Below are positions 20,301 through 28,889 of a DNA stretch of 64,000 nucleotides, piece after piece. The translations under genes were made by a program, and so were the position numbers. Each line of letters begins with the position of its first letter. Positions within the stretch are counted from its first letter, which is position 1. The notes beneath the pieces were generated by a model. The model was not told the DNA's origin. It saw only the letters and a program-made list of their open reading frames with translations, and did no database searches. Source of the DNA: Ferruginibacter sp. (lineage in GTDB: Bacteria > Bacteroidota > Bacteroidia > Chitinophagales > Chitinophagaceae); assembly GCF_028288465.1 (NCBI RefSeq), contig NZ_JAQBNR010000059.1, positions 19,404 through 83,403 on the forward strand, given 5' to 3'.

Positions 20301-20981
20301 ATGAAGATTGACATTATATCTGTAGTGCCTGCCCTGCTGGATAGCCCTTTTGCACATTCGATTATGAAACGTGCAAGGGACAAAGGTTTACTGGAGGTAA
20401 ACTGCATTAACCTGCGTGACTATACTACTTATGCAAGAGCGCAGGTAGATGATTACGCTTTTGGTGGCGGCGCCGGTATGGTAATGATGATAGAACCATT
20501 GGTAAATGCGATTGAAAGTTTGCAAAAAGACACCATCTATGATGAAATTATTTTTTTAACGCCTGATGGAGAAACCTTTAATCAACAAACAGCCAACCAG
20601 CTTTCCCTAAAACATAACCTGCTGCTAATTTGTGGTCATTATAAAGGTGTTGATCAACGATTGAGAGACCATTTTATTACCAGGGAAATTTCTATAGGCG
20701 ATTATGTGCTGAGTGGTGGTGAACTGGCGGCTGCTGTAATGGTAGATGCTATTGGCCGTTTAATCCCGGGTGTGTTGAATGATGAAACCTCGGCTTTAAC
20801 CGATTCTTTCCAAGACAATTTATTGGCGCCGCCGGTATACACCCGCCCTGTTGAATTCAGAACTTGGAAGGTGCCGGATATTTTATTAAGTGGTAATCAC
20901 GCTAAGATTGAACAGTGGCGGCACGATCAGTCGATGTTGCGCACAGCAGAACGCAGACCGGACCTTTTAAACAGGGAGTAA
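20301..20981 (+). CDS. trmD: tRNA (guanine37-N1)-methyltransferase
   Basis: TrmD methylates G37 next to the anticodon of tRNAs for Leu, Pro and Arg using S-adenosylmethionine and prevents +1 frameshifting. The protein is 226 aa, normal for the family. The deep trefoil-knot SAM site is visible as LLLICGHYKGVDQR (about 111-124) and ISIGDYVLSGGELAA (about 131-145). The C-terminal domain with YTRPVEFRTWKVPDILLSGNH is complete. In many bacteria trmD sits in the rpsP-rimM-trmD-rplS operon; here it follows an S4 protein gene and precedes a tRNA gene instead, so the usual ribosomal-protein neighbours are absent. Confidence 0.97.
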   Translation: MKIDIISVVPALLDSPFAHSIMKRARDKGLLEVNCINLRDYTTYARAQVDDYAFGGGAGMVMMIEPLVNAIESLQKDTIYDEIIFLTPDGETFNQQTANQLSLKHNLLLICGHYKGVDQRLRDHFITREISIGDYVLSGGELAAAVMVDAIGRLIPGVLNDETSALTDSFQDNLLAPPVYTRPVEFRTWKVPDILLSGNHAKIEQWRHDQSMLRTAERRPDLLNRE

Positions 20982-21024
20982 TTGCAGGTGTAAATAATTT
21001 TATTTGCCATTATTTGTGAAAATA

Positions 21025-21056
21025 TTTGGCTGAAAAACCTTCACTCGTTATCTTTG
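21025..21056 (+). promoter_or_regulatory. Promoter of tRNA-Glu
   Basis: TTTG at 21025-21028, a 20-nt spacer, and TATCTTTG at 21049-21056 match both boxes of the Bacteroidota sigma factor promoter. The tRNA begins 17 nt after the -7 box, so transcription should start just upstream of the mature 5' end. Confidence 0.8.
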
Positions 21057-21073
21057 CCGTCCTTTAGCAATAA

Positions 21074-21145
21074 GCCGCGTTGGTCAAGAGGTTAAGACGC
21101 CTCCCTTTCACGGAGGAATCACGGGTTCGAGTCCCGTACGTGGTA
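21074..21145 (+). tRNA. tRNA-Glu (anticodon TTC)
   Basis: The sequence folds as a full cloverleaf. The 7-bp acceptor stem is GCCGCGT with ACGTGGT (two G-U pairs). The D arm has GTC/GAC. The anticodon stem CCTCC/GGAGG holds the loop CTTTCAC, which gives anticodon TTC. The T arm is ACGGG-TTCGAGT-CCCGT. The discriminator base is A and the CCA end is not encoded. A consensus promoter precedes it and a hairpin follows. Confidence 0.96.
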
Positions 21146-21151
21146 CAGCTT

Positions 21152-21183
21152 TAAAAGCCTTTCAGTAATGAGGGGCTTTTTTA
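21152..21183 (+). terminator. Terminator after tRNA-Glu
   Basis: AAAAGCCTTT pairs with AGGGGCTTTT (two G-T pairs) around a CAGTAATG loop and is followed by T residues. It starts a few bases after the tRNA 3' end. Confidence 0.7.
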
Positions 21184-21238
21184 ATTTGGGTATAAGCACT
21201 TGGAAACTAAAAGGTTTACTTTATATTTTTTCATTACA

Positions 21239-21277
21239 GAAAAGTGCTGTTCCCTTTGCAGGAACAGCACTTTTTTG
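21239..21277. terminator. Strong terminator hairpin
   Basis: AAAAGTGCTGTTCC pairs with GGAACAGCACTTTT around CTTTGCA, with A and T tracts on both sides. On the minus strand it lies about 40 nt past the fasciclin gene stop and most likely ends that transcript. It can also act on the plus strand as a backup for the tRNA gene. Confidence 0.85.
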
Positions 21278-21315
21278 TACATGCAGATCAAAATACTAAA
21301 CGATTAAATCCAGCA

Positions 21316-22269
21316 TTAAGGCAATAACACCCGGTCTATTACATGTATTACACCATTCTTCGCCATGATATTAGCGGCTATAATATTAGAAGCCGATGTA
21401 TTGGTATTGCCTTTTACGGTTGCACTGCTTCCGGATAATCCAATTGTAACTTTCCCCCCGTTAGCAGTAGCTGGCTGAGCCCCGTTCGTTAAGTCAGATG
21501 AGAAAATTCTTCCGGGAATGACGTGGTAGGTAAGAATGGAAGTGAGTGTATTGGCGTCCGCAGCTTTAACAGCATCAATAGTTGCAAAACCCGCCGCACG
21601 AAATGCATTGTTGGTTGGTGCAAATACAGTTAAAATACTTCCACCACTAAGGATGGCTGCCACATTTGTACTACCGGAACTTGCTTTAACCACCGCAGCT
21701 ACCAAAAAGCTGAATGTAGTATCGGCAGAAGCGACTTCTACGATATTGCCGGCAGGGGGGAATAACACTTTTGAGATGGTGTGTATTACACCGTTGCTGG
21801 CCGCGACATCAGCTGTAACCACATTAACACCATTTACAAAAACGCCGCCGGAATTTTTGGTTACAAACACAGAGTCTCCACCAGCTGTAACTACTTTTGT
21901 ATTCGGACCTGCAGGAACATCTGCTGCCATAACTTTTGCCCCTAACGTATGGTACAATAGTATCGCTTTCAGTTGATCGGCCGATAAGCTGCCTATAACT
22001 GAACTGGTTACTCCCGAAGATGTAAATGCATCATCAGTAGGTGCAAAAACGGTAAAAGGTCCTGTTCCATCCAGGGTTGTAGCAAGGCCCGCTTTTACCA
22101 CAGCTGATTTTAACAAGGTGAAATTTGACCCGGCAGATACCTGGGCTGTGATGGTACCTGGCATAACCGGAGTGGTAGTGGAATCTTTTTTACAGGAAAC
22201 CATTGTTGCACTAAACAGCAACACAACTAAAAGCTTTACAAGTGATCCTGATAAAAATAAATGCTTCAT
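21316..22269 (-). CDS. Two-domain fasciclin lipoprotein
   Basis: This 317-aa lipoprotein has a signal peptide and lipobox (SATMVSCKKD, lipidated Cys26) followed by two fasciclin (FAS1) domains, at about 40-175 and 180-317. The FAS1 hallmarks appear in both: FTVFAPTDDAF and ILLYHTLGAKV in the first, LTVFAPTNNAF and ILTYHVIPGRIFSSDL in the second, each ending in an NGVIH segment (NGVIHTISKVLFPP, NGVIHVIDRVLLP). FAS1 domains mediate adhesion or matrix contact, and bacterial lipoproteins of this kind are usually on the cell surface. The gene is monocistronic with a terminator behind it and a 423-nt gap ahead. Its ligand is unknown. Confidence 0.93.
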   Translation of the reverse strand: MKHLFLSGSLVKLLVVLLFSATMVSCKKDSTTTPVMPGTITAQVSAGSNFTLLKSAVVKAGLATTLDGTGPFTVFAPTDDAFTSSGVTSSVIGSLSADQLKAILLYHTLGAKVMAADVPAGPNTKVVTAGGDSVFVTKNSGGVFVNGVNVVTADVAASNGVIHTISKVLFPPAGNIVEVASADTTFSFLVAAVVKASSGSTNVAAILSGGSILTVFAPTNNAFRAAGFATIDAVKAADANTLTSILTYHVIPGRIFSSDLTNGAQPATANGGKVTIGLSGSSATVKGNTNTSASNIIAANIMAKNGVIHVIDRVLLP

Positions 22270-22692
22270 GATTTTTTGTTTTGACGGTTAAAATATTGTT
22301 TAATTATTATTCATCATCTTTAAACAAAACAAATCATACATGGTTCAGCTTTTGTCTCATTTTGTGTAAAAAAAATTCAAACCAGTAATTATTTCCAATA
22401 CAGTTAATTGATATACAATGTGATAAGTAAAATAATAAATTTCAGGCTTAAACAGCTACATCTAACCCGTTTATCTTTTGTATAATTAATTTAAAATTTT
22501 ATTAAACAAACATATTAATGAGGAAATACCCGTTTTGGTCAAAATACTCCGATTCCGTTAGTCAGGGTCACAGTATAATTTACCGGTAAACTTTTAGAAA
22601 ATTACATACGCTTGCGTAGTTATACTACAAATTTCACATCGCTTTTTTATCTCCGTGCATTGCCCTAACTTACCGTTGAAAATGTTCAGTCC
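22270..22692. promoter_or_regulatory. Divergent intergenic region with palindromes
   Basis: This AT-rich 423-nt region separates the divergent fasciclin and channel-like genes and must hold both promoters. It contains a perfect 12-bp palindrome, TTTACCGGTAAA, at 22579-22590, and an inverted repeat TACGC-TT-GCGTA around 22606-22618, about 75-115 nt before the channel start codon. These are candidate operators. No ORF or RNA gene was recognised. Confidence 0.4.
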
Positions 22693-23655
22693 ATGAAAAA
22701 CAAACTGCTGCTAATTGGCCTTTTTATTGCCAATTTTCTGTCATACCATTTCAACAGCCTTGCCGGCGACTCCAAAAAAGATACGGTATTCACCGGTATT
22801 TATGTAACCGGTGTGCACGGCATTGATTTTAAACAAAAGGAATACACCATTGATTTTTGGCTATGGTTAAAGTATAAGAACAAAGACTTTGATTTTATAC
22901 AGAACCTGGAAATACCACAGGCTAAGTCCATTTCAAAATCTTTTTCAACAGTAGATACCAGTAACGGTGTTTACCTGCTGTTGAAACTGCAATGTGTAAT
23001 GAAAGATTCCTGGAAGATTGGCAACTTTCCTTTTGACCGGCAGAAGCTGAGGCTTTCGATAGAAAATTCACAATTCGATTCCCGTTCCCTGATTTTTGCG
23101 CCGGATACATTGGGTCAACATTATGACAGGCGTTTTATGTTAAGTGGCTGGAATATTGACAGTTTTAATATTACCATGGGCAACCGGGTTTATGAAACCG
23201 GGTTTGGCGATCCTGGTCTTGCGAAACCACATACAGAGTATAGTAACTTTAAAGTGGCCATTGTATTAAACCGGGCCGCGATGGGCTTATTCTGGAAAAT
23301 ATTTTTGGGAATGTACGTAGCTTTTTTGATTGCCTATACTTGTTTTTATATTCATGCCGATGGTATTGATTCCCGCTTTGGACTGAGCGTAGGCTCATTG
23401 TTTGCAGTAATTGGTAATAAATACATCATTGATTCTTCCCTGCCTGAATCTACTTCTTTTACCCTGGTAGATACTTTACACGGACTTACACTGTTCTTTA
23501 TTTTCGCGGTGATTACCTGTACCGCTTATGCATTAAAATTGGTGAAACAGGGCAGAATAAAAGACGCCAATAAGTTTGACATGATTGCTGCACAAACACT
23601 GCTGGTAATTTATGTTGGGTTGAACATTTATTTTATTCATGATGCAGTAAGCTAA
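22693..23655 (+). CDS. Probable bacterial pentameric ligand-gated ion channel homologue
   Basis: This 320-aa protein has the layout of Cys-loop-type (pentameric) ligand-gated channels. There is a signal peptide (1-25), then a beta-rich extracellular domain (about 30-190) with the FxFPFDxQ-type landmark of the Cys-loop region seen as NFPFDRQKLRLSIEN (111-125), and GWNIDSF after it. Four membrane helices follow: M1 about 199-220, M2 about 228-246 (RFGLSVGSLFAVIG), M3 about 257-281, M4 about 294-316. The loop cysteines are absent, as in known prokaryotic members. Ligand and ion selectivity cannot be read from sequence. I infer an inner-membrane channel gated by a periplasmic ligand. It is monocistronic. 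Confidence 0.72.
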   Translation: MKNKLLLIGLFIANFLSYHFNSLAGDSKKDTVFTGIYVTGVHGIDFKQKEYTIDFWLWLKYKNKDFDFIQNLEIPQAKSISKSFSTVDTSNGVYLLLKLQCVMKDSWKIGNFPFDRQKLRLSIENSQFDSRSLIFAPDTLGQHYDRRFMLSGWNIDSFNITMGNRVYETGFGDPGLAKPHTEYSNFKVAIVLNRAAMGLFWKIFLGMYVAFLIAYTCFYIHADGIDSRFGLSVGSLFAVIGNKYIIDSSLPESTSFTLVDTLHGLTLFFIFAVITCTAYALKLVKQGRIKDANKFDMIAAQTLLVIYVGLNIYFIHDAVS

Positions 23656-23780
23656 CGTAGGGTAACAGGCGTGGTAACTGTATTAAGCAGCGGGGCCAAT
23701 TACCATTCGTATTGCATTTTACAAAAGGGAGCAACTGCCATTAATAGGTAGCAACACGGACTGTTACAAAGTTGCCAAGA

Positions 23781-24182
23781 TCATGCTTGCATCCTAACAC
23801 CCTGTTTTAGAGCGATGATGTTTTCACTCAACAATACAATGGCAATACCAACTGTATAAGCAATTAAATCAATCCATTCAAAGGACGTTCCAATTACAAC
23901 CCTGGCAATTGCGGAGCGCTGCAAACCAAGTAAGGTAACAATCTTAAAATACTGCATTACTTCAACCGTACAGGCAAATATCAGCACGGCAACTGCTGTT
24001 GAGGTTACTGGCGTATTTACAAAAGCCTTTACAAAACAATAAATCAATATAACCACCAGCATATCCCCAATATAAGGCCGGATAATTTGATCGTGAGCAT
24101 ACAAGGCGATAAGTACTTCTGCAAAAAATAAAATAAAAGCGGCTGCAAAATAAGCTGGTTTAAAGCGAACGGGTAGTAGCAT
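23781..24182 (-). CDS. DUF2809 family membrane protein
   Basis: This small integral membrane protein has about 133 aa when read from ATG 24182. It matches the DUF2809 pattern: a first helix ending in FFAEVLIALYAHDQIIRPYIGDMLVV, then YCFVKAFVNTP, a third helix with CTVEVMQYF, and a GTSFEWIDLIAYTVG terminus. About four hydrophobic segments are visible. The frame is open up to 24344, but the extra N-terminal 54 residues are polar and unlike the family, so the internal ATG is preferred. The function of the family is not established. The upstream 95-aa membrane ORF on the same strand may be co-transcribed. Confidence 0.75.
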   Translation of the reverse strand: MLLPVRFKPAYFAAAFILFFAEVLIALYAHDQIIRPYIGDMLVVILIYCFVKAFVNTPVTSTAVAVLIFACTVEVMQYFKIVTLLGLQRSAIARVVIGTSFEWIDLIAYTVGIAIVLLSENIIALKQGVRMQA

Positions 24183-24359
24183 CAGGTTTAAGGCATTAGC
24201 TGAACGAATAGGATAGCATCTAAAGTTATTGAAACTAAACTGCAATTGCGTGTATACTTTACAATTGTATCCGTAACAAGCGATGAAAGAATTCAGACCA
24301 ACAAGAGATGCAGGCCGCCAGAATTGGCCATGGAGCGGGAACAAAACTGAATGGTGATT

Positions 24360-24647
24360 TTAGTATACAGACCAAACATGATTGATTAAGAACATAAAGA
24401 TCTCCGGGATCAGTATAAGAAAAAAAGCAATAGACAACCGGTTTTGCGTTATTTTAAAACGCCTGCTATATTCGTTCCTGGAATTGACAATACTAAAATG
24501 TGAAAAGTAAATTATCCTGGAAATTACCATCGAGTGTGATCTGATTTTTACAAAAAGCAGCACTTTTACCAACGCTAATAAAAATAGAATTATTGCCAGT
24601 ATCAACTCTGCTGCCATTGAAGGGTTACTCAGTATATTTTTTATCAT
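24360..24647 (-). CDS. Hypothetical small membrane protein
   Basis: This 95-aa ORF with an ATG start has two hydrophobic segments, at about 12-33 (AAELILAIILFLLALVKVLL) and about 73-92 (AFFLILIPEIFMFLI), joined by a basic, polar loop of about 40 residues. I do not recognise the family. It is followed on the same strand by the DUF2809 gene. The amino-acid composition is plausible for a real membrane protein, but nothing else supports it. Confidence 0.5.
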   Translation of the reverse strand: MIKNILSNPSMAAELILAIILFLLALVKVLLFVKIRSHSMVISRIIYFSHFSIVNSRNEYSRRFKITQNRLSIAFFLILIPEIFMFLINHVWSVY

Positions 24648-24733
24648 ATTAGAGTATTGTATAAGTATGTAAGTTAAGGCTCAAGCACGCCTGCGTAAAA
24701 TAAAAACATGCCAGCCGTAAAGATAATATTTAG

Positions 24734-24909
24734 AAGGCAGTTACAATAAAAATTAAGTCCATAAAGGATGTAGAAAAACTACTACAAACTGTAAGTGTGG
24801 CATCTTATTTTGATAACATACAATGCTATTTGCCTAAGGTTTCCGTAAAGGACTTAAATGGAACGCCATTAAGATAGAGGCTCTGCTGAAACTGATAAAG
24901 GAACTATAA
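24734..24909 (+). pseudogene. Remnant of an unrecognised gene, frameshifted
   Basis: The plus-strand frame from 24734 reads as a plausible protein end (VEKLLQTVSVASYFDNIQCY, then LPKVSVKDLNG). It then needs a one-base shift near 24862 to continue NAIKIEALLKLIKEL up to TAA at 24907-24909. Without the shift it stops at 24875. There is no start codon at the 5' end. The composition looks coding rather than random. I cannot name the family. Confidence 0.4.
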
Positions 24910-24918
24910 AAATATTGA

Positions 24919-26322
24919 CTACATCAATTTTACTGCTGAATGTAGTTCTGGTATAGTAACATTGGCAAAGCCTTTTCTTAACAGCCTTTGCCTGAAATCC
25001 GTCTGTACATCATATTCACCATGCACTAAAAATAGTTGTTTCACCTGTGCAGGATCCTGGCATGCCAAAAACTGGCATAGGTCTTCATAATCACCGTGGG
25101 CGCTCATGCTGCGCATTTCGCCAATTTCCGCATTTACTTCATGTGGCTGCCCGAAAATACTTACCTCCTTGGGATGTTTCATTAGTCTGCCGCCAAGTGA
25201 ATTGGGCTCGCAATAACCGGTTAACAAAATGGTATTGCGACTATTCTCAATATTGTTGCTGATGTGGTGTTTTATTCTTCCCGCATCTGCCATACCACTT
25301 GCAGAAATAATAACGCAGGCCCCTTTATAATAATTAAGATTCTTTGACTCTTCAACGGAGTTAATAAATTTTAACCCTTTAAAGCCAAATGGATCATCAT
25401 CATTCTCTATTACTTTCCGGATGCGGTCGTTAAAATATTGCGGATAACTTTTGATGATGGTGGTGGCTGTTTTGCTCAGCGGACTGTCTACAAAATATTC
25501 CAATGGGGGAAGACGGTTTTCAAGTTCAAGCTGGTTAAGCGCATATAAAATTTCCTGTGTGCGTCCCACACTGAAGGCTGGCATAATCAACTTGCCTTTT
25601 TTTGAAATACAGGTATGGTTGATCCATTCCAGTAATGCATCCGGTGTGGGGTTGTGTTCATCATGCAGGCTGTTACCATAAGTGCTTTCTATCAAAATAT
25701 AATCTGCCTGTTCAAATCTTTCAGGCGCTTTTAAAATTACATCACGGTAACGGCCTACGTCACCGCTGAAAGTAAGGCGGGTTAGTTTTCCATTTTCGGT
25801 AATTCTTAAATGTACAGCAGCACTGCCGATAATATGACCGGCATCTGTATAACAAAATTCAATGCCGGCTTCAATAGTAAACCAGGTATCGTATTCAATT
25901 GTTTCAAAAAAGTCAACCGCTCGCAGTGCATCCGCGGTAGAGTATAACGGCTGCAGGTAAGGTTGCCCTTCTGCTGCCCGGCGTTTATTTATAAATTTTA
26001 AATCACTTTCCTGTATGCCGGCAGAATCTTCCATCAGCACAGCGGAAAGATCTTTGGTAGCTGGTGTAGCAAATATTTTACCATTGAATCCATCCTTCAC
26101 CAGCTTTGGTATTAAGCCGCTGTGATCAATGTGGGCGTGTGATAAAATAAGGTAATCTATTTCAGCAGGTATAAAACCGAAACTTGAATTGAGTTCATCT
26201 GTCTCCTGGCCCATGCCCTGGAACATACCACAATCCAGTAATATTTTTTTGCCGTTGTTTAAAGTAAGTAAGTGTTTGGAACCTGTTACGGTTCTTGCAG
26301 CTCCGTGAAAAGCTATTTTCAT
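24919..26322 (-). CDS. Metallo-beta-lactamase-fold hydrolase with beta-CASP domain
   Basis: This 467-aa protein belongs to the CPSF73/RNase J-like group of RNA-processing metallo-hydrolases. The zinc motif HxHxDH is SHAHIDHSG, with His62, His64, Asp66 and His67. Downstream metal ligands are in TDAGHIIGSAAV and FSGDVGRY. The beta-CASP insert spans about 215-360 (ESTYGNSLHD, MPAFSVGRTQEIL, ISASGMADAGRIKHH), and the C-terminal RMMBL segment contains SAHGDYEDL and FLVHGEYD. Proteins of this class are usually cytoplasmic endo- or exoribonucleases; the specific RNA targets of this subgroup are unknown. The gene is monocistronic. ATG 26322 gives the typical family N-terminus. Confidence 0.92.
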   Translation of the reverse strand: MKIAFHGAARTVTGSKHLLTLNNGKKILLDCGMFQGMGQETDELNSSFGFIPAEIDYLILSHAHIDHSGLIPKLVKDGFNGKIFATPATKDLSAVLMEDSAGIQESDLKFINKRRAAEGQPYLQPLYSTADALRAVDFFETIEYDTWFTIEAGIEFCYTDAGHIIGSAAVHLRITENGKLTRLTFSGDVGRYRDVILKAPERFEQADYILIESTYGNSLHDEHNPTPDALLEWINHTCISKKGKLIMPAFSVGRTQEILYALNQLELENRLPPLEYFVDSPLSKTATTIIKSYPQYFNDRIRKVIENDDDPFGFKGLKFINSVEESKNLNYYKGACVIISASGMADAGRIKHHISNNIENSRNTILLTGYCEPNSLGGRLMKHPKEVSIFGQPHEVNAEIGEMRSMSAHGDYEDLCQFLACQDPAQVKQLFLVHGEYDVQTDFRQRLLRKGFANVTIPELHSAVKLM

Positions 26323-26546
26323 CGTCAGAATATATTTAGTGTTTGAAGATAGCGAAAAGCGATTGTGTAAATAATAAATACCAAAAAATAAATTGGATTT
26401 TTGAGCAAGAAATATAAAGAAATTAAATTCAGTTGTATCACCTCACTGTCAAAGAAATACAATGGGCTAACCGGTACTTTGGAACGGCCACTCAACAAAT
26501 TTAAACAAGGAATGTTCTATTTGCTCAACTAGTTAAATAAACCAAC

Positions 26547-27179
26547 ATGCAGCATTATTCCATCGATGAAATAAAAACATGGGACCGATTTTACCGGGCC
26601 AATTTTATCAATTGCTTAAGTGGTTTTAAAGGCGCCACTTTAATAGGCACCATCGGCACAAATAAAGTAGCCAACCTGGGTGTCTTCAGTAACCTGGTAC
26701 ATCTTGGTTCAGATCCGGCATTGATTGGCTTTATCAACCGGCCCAGGGAAGCTGCTCCGCACACCATTGCTAATATTGAGTCAAACGGTATGTATACCAT
26801 GAACCATATTCACCCATCATTTATACAAAAGGCACACCAGGCAAGTGCGAAATATATAGCAGATGAAAGTGAGTTTGAAGCAACGGGGCTTGGTATAGAA
26901 TGGAGGGAAAACTGTACCGCACCTTTTGTTGCTGAAAGTAAAATCAAATATGCAATGGAACTGGTAGAAATCATTCCTATCCGGCACAACGGAACTTTCT
27001 TTATAATTGGTAAAGTACTGGACGTATATATCGATAAAACTATTCTTGCCAGCGACGGCTATCTTCACCTTGAAAAAGCGAACAGCGTTTGCAGTCTTGG
27101 CACAGATGGATACTATGCTACAGATTTGTTAGGAAGATTTGCTTATGCCAAACCCGGCAAGCCGATCGAGAAAATATAA
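26547..27179 (+). CDS. Flavin-reductase-like FMN-binding protein
   Basis: This 210-aa protein has the split-barrel FMN-binding fold of the flavin reductase-like family. Typical features are the N-terminal strand CLSGFKGATLIGTIGT and the FSNLVHLGSDPALIGFINR segment that contacts the flavin phosphate, followed by HTIANIESNGMYTMN. Members reduce flavins with NAD(P)H or act as FMN-dependent oxidoreductases. The substrate of this one is unknown and no partner monooxygenase gene is nearby. The ATG at 26547 fits the fold. The gene appears monocistronic. Confidence 0.85.
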   Translation: MQHYSIDEIKTWDRFYRANFINCLSGFKGATLIGTIGTNKVANLGVFSNLVHLGSDPALIGFINRPREAAPHTIANIESNGMYTMNHIHPSFIQKAHQASAKYIADESEFEATGLGIEWRENCTAPFVAESKIKYAMELVEIIPIRHNGTFFIIGKVLDVYIDKTILASDGYLHLEKANSVCSLGTDGYYATDLLGRFAYAKPGKPIEKI

Positions 27180-27416
27180 CTTGACTAATGTAAAGAATTT
27201 TAATTCCCATCCATAGTTTGTATCCGCCGAAGTATTACAATATTGTATGCGAAAACCGGATTTTAACTGCTATATTATTTTAAATAAATAAATACTTGTC
27301 CAGATCATTTTTTGTATTAATTAATTGTTATTTTTAAAAACAATTCAGTTAAGCATATTAAACGCTATTTGTCCCTTTTTCTACGAAAGCATATTGTTAA
27401 TTTTAAATTGATTAGT

Positions 27417-28277
27417 ATGTTATCAACGGATAATAAAAAACTGCACAAACAATTTGCCCCTTCACCTGAACAGAATTATGTACGGGTTAAGACGAATGCT
27501 TATTTAGGTGAAATCAGCTCACTAAGTAGTTACATTATTTCAGTACCCATTGTATTAATATCAAGTTATTTATTTTATAATGTTGCCGATGGGGATACAG
27601 TTATTGCCTGGGGCAAGGAGGATAGTTTTTTTGAATGGCTCACTTCCCTGTTTTATTTTATAGCAGCTGTTTTGCTGGTAGTTACTTTCACAAAGAACAG
27701 AAATATATTTCTACTCTTGTTAGCACTGATATTATTTTTTGGCGCCGGAGAGGAGATTAGCTGGGGACAGAGGGTGTTTGGATTTGCAACGCCGGAAGAG
27801 ATTAATAAAATCAACGTGCAGCATGAATTTAATATTCACAATATGATTGTATTTGATGGAAAAACAATGGATGGTGAACTAAAGCATGGTATATCAAGAT
27901 TCTTAGGAATGGATTTGATGTTTAAAATATTTACCGTTGTTTTTGGAATGGTGCTCCCTTTTTGCGTTTATCATTTTAAATCGATATCTACTATTGCTCA
28001 AAAATATAAAATACCTATCCCCCCAATTTCAATCGGCGTTTTTTTTCTTGTGTCGTGGTTGCTATTAAAACTGTCATTAGCGGCAATTCCTACTGTTTCA
28101 GCAACTGCATCTGCTGATGCCATTCGTCATTATTGGAGGATATATATGGCAGGTCCGGAGATTGCAGAATTTATAGGCTCATACACGTTGGCAATCATTT
28201 GTCTCTATTTTTATAATTATCGTAATAAAAATATTATGGGTAAAGATTTTAAGCAACTAGGTTCCATTAACGCTTAA
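27417..28277 (+). CDS. Unknown multi-pass membrane protein with GEEISWGQ motif
   Basis: This 286-aa integral membrane protein, read from ATG 27417, has about six hydrophobic segments. The TTG at 27369 would add a short basic leader and is less likely. The striking part is the polar cluster FFGAGEEISWGQRVFGF directly after the third helix, followed by NVQHEFNIHNM. Paired acidic residues and nearby His-Asn within a membrane protein resemble the metal-binding sites of membrane hydrolases. I believe the motif recurs in uncharacterised bacterial proteins, but I know of no assigned function. It stands alone between the flavin-reductase-like gene and a convergent DUF4442 gene. Confidence 0.7.
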   Translation: MLSTDNKKLHKQFAPSPEQNYVRVKTNAYLGEISSLSSYIISVPIVLISSYLFYNVADGDTVIAWGKEDSFFEWLTSLFYFIAAVLLVVTFTKNRNIFLLLLALILFFGAGEEISWGQRVFGFATPEEINKINVQHEFNIHNMIVFDGKTMDGELKHGISRFLGMDLMFKIFTVVFGMVLPFCVYHFKSISTIAQKYKIPIPPISIGVFFLVSWLLLKLSLAAIPTVSATASADAIRHYWRIYMAGPEIAEFIGSYTLAIICLYFYNYRNKNIMGKDFKQLGSINA

Positions 28278-28309
28278 CAAACCTACATTTTAGTATCTGT
28301 AAACAAATA

Positions 28310-28795
28310 CTACTTTTTAGCTTTGAAAGACCATGTTATAAAAAACTCTGCCACGAGTTCTCCGTTATTATTAATTCCGGTAGATTTTACTTTGATTGTT
28401 TTACCCTCGCCCGATGCTATGGCGGCTTCAATTGTTTGATTAATATCAAGTCCCTGTGCACATGTAAAAGTTGTGATGCCTGTTGCCTTTTTAAAATAGG
28501 CAGCTTCCAAACCAGTCACCAGCATGGATATGGCAGGACTACTTTTGTAGGTATGCATCATAGCCAGCACGCCGGTGCTGAGTTCTGCTGCCATGGCGAG
28601 ACAGGCGAAATAGGTTGATTTAAAAGGGTTTTGGGAAAACCATTTGTAAGGTACAGTTACAGTAGCACCTGCTTCATCAATTTGTTGAACCCTTACTCCT
28701 GAAAAAAAAGCAGCTGGTAATTTGGTTAGCAAAAAAAGCGGAAACTTAAAGCGGTTACGCACAAGCTGGATAAACTCATCTTTATTGGAATTCAT
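28310..28795 (-). CDS. DUF4442 hotdog-fold protein
   Basis: This 161-aa protein of the DUF4442 family has the hotdog fold found in acyl-CoA thioesterases such as PaaI. Typical features are the early PLFLLTKLPAAFFSG segment, the conserved asparagine in SQNPFKSTYFACLAMAAE, which lies at the start of the central hotdog helix, and the VKSTGINNNGELVAEF strand. The predicted role is thioesterase-like, but the substrate is unknown. ATG at 28795 is preferred; a TTG at 28816 would add seven residues. It is convergent with the unknown membrane protein gene, with only 32 nt between stops. Confidence 0.8.
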   Translation of the reverse strand: MNSNKDEFIQLVRNRFKFPLFLLTKLPAAFFSGVRVQQIDEAGATVTVPYKWFSQNPFKSTYFACLAMAAELSTGVLAMMHTYKSSPAISMLVTGLEAAYFKKATGITTFTCAQGLDINQTIEAAIASGEGKTIKVKSTGINNNGELVAEFFITWSFKAKK

Positions 28796-28889
28796 TATAC
28801 ATGTTTTTTCACACAATGATTACAAGAGATACAAAGTACACAAAGAAGCATATCAACTGAAATTTTATTTGCGGAGAAATGACCAGTTA

